In this document: in pieces, positions 61,387 to 64,000 of the stretch
Numbering within the stretch: position 1 is the first letter of the stretch
Layout of the letters: the number at the start of each line of letters is the position of its first letter
Source: Chromatiales bacterium
Lineage (GTDB): Bacteria > Pseudomonadota > Gammaproteobacteria > Steroidobacterales > GCA-2729495
Assembly: GCA_016789885.1 (NCBI GenBank)
Contig: JAEUPZ010000006.1
Location: 1 to 64,000, forward strand
Direction: 5' to 3'
DNA length: 64,000 bases
Program-made: the position numbers and the translations under genes
Notes under the pieces: model-generated
Database searches by the model: none
What the model saw: only the letters and a program-made list of their open reading frames with translations
Told to the model about the DNA's origin: nothing

Positions 61387-61424
61387 GAAACGCACAGGAT
61401 GTGCGTTTCTCAACAACCTGCTAG
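61266..61424 (+). repeat. CTAG-bounded dispersed repeat (MITE-like), full-length copy
   Basis: A 159-base element with imperfect terminal inverted repeats: CTCGCAGGCTGTTGA on the left and CTAGCAGGTTGTTGA on the right (reverse strand). It contains three clear hairpins: GCAGGCTG/CAGCCTGC, CGCGGCCAT/ATGGCCGCG, and a 14-base-pair stem beginning TTGAGAAACGCACA. It carries no gene. Its left part encodes the end of the kinase, and its right CTAG is the TAG stop of the SDR gene on the other strand. Confidence 0.8.
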
Positions 61425-62224
61425 ATCCCCAGCGGGCCGAAGACGTCCCGCTTGCGGAACAGGTTCATGAGGAACCGCCCCTGGACCTTGGCCGGGGTCA
61501 GCCAGCGCACGGCGGCGCCGTGGCGGCCGTGGTTCTTCAGCATGCCCTCGACGAGCCAGGGCGTGACCGTCTCCACCGTGTCGGCGAGGATGTTCAGGAT
61601 CTTCTTCGACTGCTCCCAGCGCTCGCCGCGCTTGTCCGGCGGCGGCACCAGCAGCTCGGTGATGACGATGCCCGGGCTCAGGTAGCCCACCTGGACCGGG
61701 GGCGTCTTGCCGAGCTCCCGGATCATGGCCTTGGTGAAGTAGCGCAGGGCGTACTTGGTCGCGCCGTAGGGGGCGATGGTCGGGCGGACGGCGCCGTTGC
61801 TGCCGAAGCCTTCCATGTTCCAGATCATGCCCTTGCGCTGCTTGTACATCGCCGGGATGGCCACCCGGTTGCAGTGGAAGAGGCCGACCAGGTTGGTCTC
61901 GATGGTCTTCACGTAGTCATCCGGCGGGAGCATGAAGAACGGCAGCTTGGTGCCGTCCCGACCGGCGTTGTTGACCCAGATGTCGACGTCGCCGAGGCCG
62001 TCCACGGCGGCCTTCCAGAGCGCCTGGACCTGCCCGTAGTCGGCGACGTCACAGGCCTGGCCGAGCACCCGGCGCCCGGGGAATTCGGCCTGCAGGGCCG
62101 CGACCGTTGCGGCGACGGCGTCGGCCCCGCGGCTCGAGACCACCACGTCGTGCCCGCGGCGCAGGAACTCCTTGGCGAGCCCCAGGCCGATGCCCCGGGT
62201 ACTGCCCGTAATGACGACGTGCAT
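61421..62224 (-). CDS. Short-chain dehydrogenase/reductase
   Basis: A 267-residue cytoplasmic SDR with cofactor motif TGSTRGIG, NNAGRDG, and active-site Tyr-Lys in YGATKYAL with Ser in GFGSNG. An Arg near the start of the second strand (SSRGAD) favours NADPH. Its TAG stop lies in the right CTAG end of the dispersed repeat. The C-terminal part contains Lys/Arg-rich segments (RGERWEQSKKIL and FRKRD) that may touch membranes or lipids. Substrate unknown. Confidence 0.88.
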   Translation of the reverse strand: MHVVITGSTRGIGLGLAKEFLRRGHDVVVSSRGADAVAATVAALQAEFPGRRVLGQACDVADYGQVQALWKAAVDGLGDVDIWVNNAGRDGTKLPFFMLPPDDYVKTIETNLVGLFHCNRVAIPAMYKQRKGMIWNMEGFGSNGAVRPTIAPYGATKYALRYFTKAMIRELGKTPPVQVGYLSPGIVITELLVPPPDKRGERWEQSKKILNILADTVETVTPWLVEGMLKNHGRHGAAVRWLTPAKVQGRFLMNLFRKRDVFGPLGI

Positions 62225-62358
62225 GCCACTGCCCTCTGTCCGGCGGGCGCCGATTATGCGTTAACGGGTCGTTCAGCGCGCCGTTTCGATACTCGCGTCC
62301 GCCCACCGACCGTCTGGACCAGCCGCCCCTCCCCCTTCCCTGCCAGGACCTGCTGCCG

Positions 62359-64000
62359 ATGCGCATCTCCGGTCTCCTGATCGCCATTGCCTGTGGCTGC
62401 GCTACCGTGGGCCTCTGGGCCTGGGGCAACCGCCCCGAAGCCGAGCCCGCCTGGCCGGACCGCATCCAGGGCTACGCCTTCTCGCCGTACCGGGACGGCC
62501 AGGACGCCACCCGCGGCGACTTCCCCACGGTCCAGGAGATCGACGCCGACCTGGCGCTACTCCAGCGGACGACGCGGTCGGTCCGCACCTACTCCACCGA
62601 CGGCAGCCTCGGCGAGATCCCGAGGCTCGCCGGCCGGCGCGGCATCAAGGTGGCCCTCGGCGCCTGGATCAGCCCCGAGTCCGAGCGGAACGCGCGCGAA
62701 GTCGACCAGGCCATCCGCCTGGCCCGCGAGAACCCCAACGTCATCCGCCTGATCGTCGGCAACGAGGTCATCCAGCGCGGCGACCTCGAGACCGCCGAAC
62801 TGTACGAGTACCTCGACCGGGTCCGCGAGGCGGTGAAGCAGCCCGTCAGCACCGCCGAGCCCTGGGACGTCTGGCTGCGCTATCCCGAACTGGCTGATCA
62901 CGTCGACTACATCGCCGTGCACATGCTCCCGTACTGGGAGGGCGTGCCGGCCGAAGAGGCCATCGGCTATATCGACGACAAGATGCGGCGGCTGCGCGCC
63001 GAGTTCCCGGGCAAGCCCATCGTCATCGGCGAGGTGGGCTGGCCGAGCAACGGGCGCACGCGCGCCGCGGCAGTGGCCTCGGAGGCCAACCAGGCCCGCT
63101 TCCTGCGGCGCTTCCTGGACCATGCGCGCCAGGAAAAGTACGTCTACTACCTGATGGAGGCCTTCGACCAGCCCTGGAAGGCCCGCAACGAGGGCGCCGT
63201 GGGCGCGTACTGGGGCGTCTTCGACGTCGACCGCAACGCCAAGTTCCCCTTCACCGACCCCATCGTGCGTGTCCCCGAGTGGAAGGCCCTGTCGCTGGCG
63301 GCCGTGGTGCTGGCCGCGCTGATGCTGGGCCTCTTCTACATCGACAGCCGGGGGCTGCGCGCCGGCGGCCGCGGGTTCCTGGCCATCGTCGCCTATGCGA
63401 CGGCCACGGGCCTCGTGTACGTGCTCTACGAGTACTGGCAGCAGTACATCACCGTCGCCACCGTCATCGTCGGCGTGCTGCTGATGCTCGGCACGGTGGT
63501 CGTCATCGCGGTGCTGCTGGCCGAGGCCCACGAGTGGGCCGAGGCCCAGTGGGCCACGCGCTGGCGGCGGCCGCTGCCGGCGCCGTCACCGGACGCGCCG
63601 GCGCCGAAGGTTTCGGTGCACGTGCCCTGCTACAACGAGCCGCCGGACATGGTCATCGCGACCCTCGATGCCCTGGCCGCGCTCGACTACCCCGACTACG
63701 AGGTCATCGTGGTCGACAACAACACGCGCGACGAGAACGTCTGGCGGCCGGTGGAGGCCCACTGCCGCAAGCTCGGCGAGCGCTTCCGCTTCTTCCACGT
63801 GAGCCCGCTCGCCGGGTTCAAGGCCGGGGCCCTGAACTTCGCGCTGCGGGAGACCGACCCGGCGGCGAAGATCGTCGCCGTCATCGACAGCGACTACGTC
63901 GTGCGGCCCGAGTGGCTGCGCGACCTGGTGCCGGCCTTCGCCGACCCGAAGCTCGCCATCGTCCAGGCCCCGCAGGACTACCGTGACCTGCACGAGAACG
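62359..64000 (+). CDS. GH17-GT2 fusion, membrane beta-glucan synthase (NdvB/NdvC-type), 3' end outside window
   Basis: The open frame runs from an ATG at 62359 to the window end, so the gene is cut at the 3' side. After a signal-anchor helix (residues 1-22) there is a GH17-like domain (~30-300): QGYAFSPYRDG, the acid/base region RLIVGNEVIQRGD, and VIGEVGWPSNG carrying the nucleophile Glu. Two or three membrane helices follow (~315-395). The GT2 domain starts at VSVHVPCYNEP, continues with EVIVVDNNT, the PLAGFKAGALNFAL motif and a DSD motif in VIDSDYVV. Proteins of this type make and remodel beta-1,3/1,6 glucans. The catalytic QxxRW motif should lie beyond the window. Confidence 0.87.
   Translation, partial: MRISGLLIAIACGCATVGLWAWGNRPEAEPAWPDRIQGYAFSPYRDGQDATRGDFPTVQEIDADLALLQRTTRSVRTYSTDGSLGEIPRLAGRRGIKVALGAWISPESERNAREVDQAIRLARENPNVIRLIVGNEVIQRGDLETAELYEYLDRVREAVKQPVSTAEPWDVWLRYPELADHVDYIAVHMLPYWEGVPAEEAIGYIDDKMRRLRAEFPGKPIVIGEVGWPSNGRTRAAAVASEANQARFLRRFLDHARQEKYVYYLMEAFDQPWKARNEGAVGAYWGVFDVDRNAKFPFTDPIVRVPEWKALSLAAVVLAALMLGLFYIDSRGLRAGGRGFLAIVAYATATGLVYVLYEYWQQYITVATVIVGVLLMLGTVVVIAVLLAEAHEWAEAQWATRWRRPLPAPSPDAPAPKVSVHVPCYNEPPDMVIATLDALAALDYPDYEVIVVDNNTRDENVWRPVEAHCRKLGERFRFFHVSPLAGFKAGALNFALRETDPAAKIVAVIDSDYVVRPEWLRDLVPAFADPKLAIVQAPQDYRDLHEN

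Overview
The window is about 64 kb of very GC-rich (roughly 70%) chromosomal DNA. Coding is dense, with strong G/C preference at third codon positions. The gene set suggests a heterotrophic Gammaproteobacterium close to the Nevskiales/Steroidobacterales/Xanthomonadales: two outer-membrane TonB-dependent receptors, a bifunctional PBP1b with an LpoP-like partner, an LdtD/MepK pair, RecQ, a Grx4-rhodanese protein, many Sec- and Tat-exported enzymes, and a membrane-bound type II molybdenum-enzyme relative. This placement is inference from gene content; there is no rRNA or tRNA in the window. I found no CRISPR array, no complete insertion sequence with a transposase, no prophage and no replication origin.

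Layout. 1-1171: the end of an IscA/HesB gene translationally coupled to a glutaredoxin-HesB-rhodanese fusion. 1200-4472: an exported two-gene operon (a DUF4397 lipoprotein and an unrecognised 604-residue protein). 4556-6934: a divergent L,D-transpeptidase/MepK pair. 7029-13309: an MscS-type channel, a Sel1-like protein and two tandem OppA-like binding proteins. 13519-18136: a DUF1838 protein, a promoter-structured RNA-terminator unit, a flavin amine oxidase, a DUF1015 protein and a cyclophilin. 18211-22992: a giant gene fusing a sorting-signal-type surface protein to a TonB-dependent receptor. 23066-34621: exported hydrolases (ChaN-PDZ, TolB-like propeller, thioredoxin-like lipoprotein, amidohydrolase, M1-M28-PDZ peptidase) and a LemA/TPM operon. 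34698-39535: a luciferase-like monooxygenase, a VOC protein, and a second TonB receptor divergent from a MarR regulator with a palindromic operator. 39575-48000: mrcB plus an lpoP-like gene, a SYLF protein, a DUF2269 protein, an ACT-malic enzyme, an exported SDR and recQ. 48116-52602: an MBL hydrolase and a tightly overlapping four-gene operon (glycosyltransferase-like, flavodoxin-like, sulfotransferase, glycosyltransferase-like). 52757-57832: molybdopterin alpha and beta subunits preceded by a nitrilase-fold protein that lacks its catalytic Lys and Cys. 58023-64000: a methyltransferase, a TIGR02444 protein, a Ser/Thr kinase, an SDR, and a GH17-GT2 beta-glucan synthase cut by the window end.

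The most unusual items are: (1) the in-frame receptor fusion at 18211-22992; (2) a family of CTAG-bounded, hairpin-rich dispersed repeats (61266-61424, 49357-49473, 35724-35793, with small relatives at 58844-58872 and 43121-43143), which supply stop codons and even a protein C-terminus; (3) a strong promoter driving a multi-hairpin RNA that ends in a canonical terminator (14605-14798); (4) the pseudo-nitrilase plus molybdenum alpha-beta operon without gamma and delta subunits; and (5) the paralogous glycosyltransferase-like pair enclosing a flavodoxin and a sulfotransferase.
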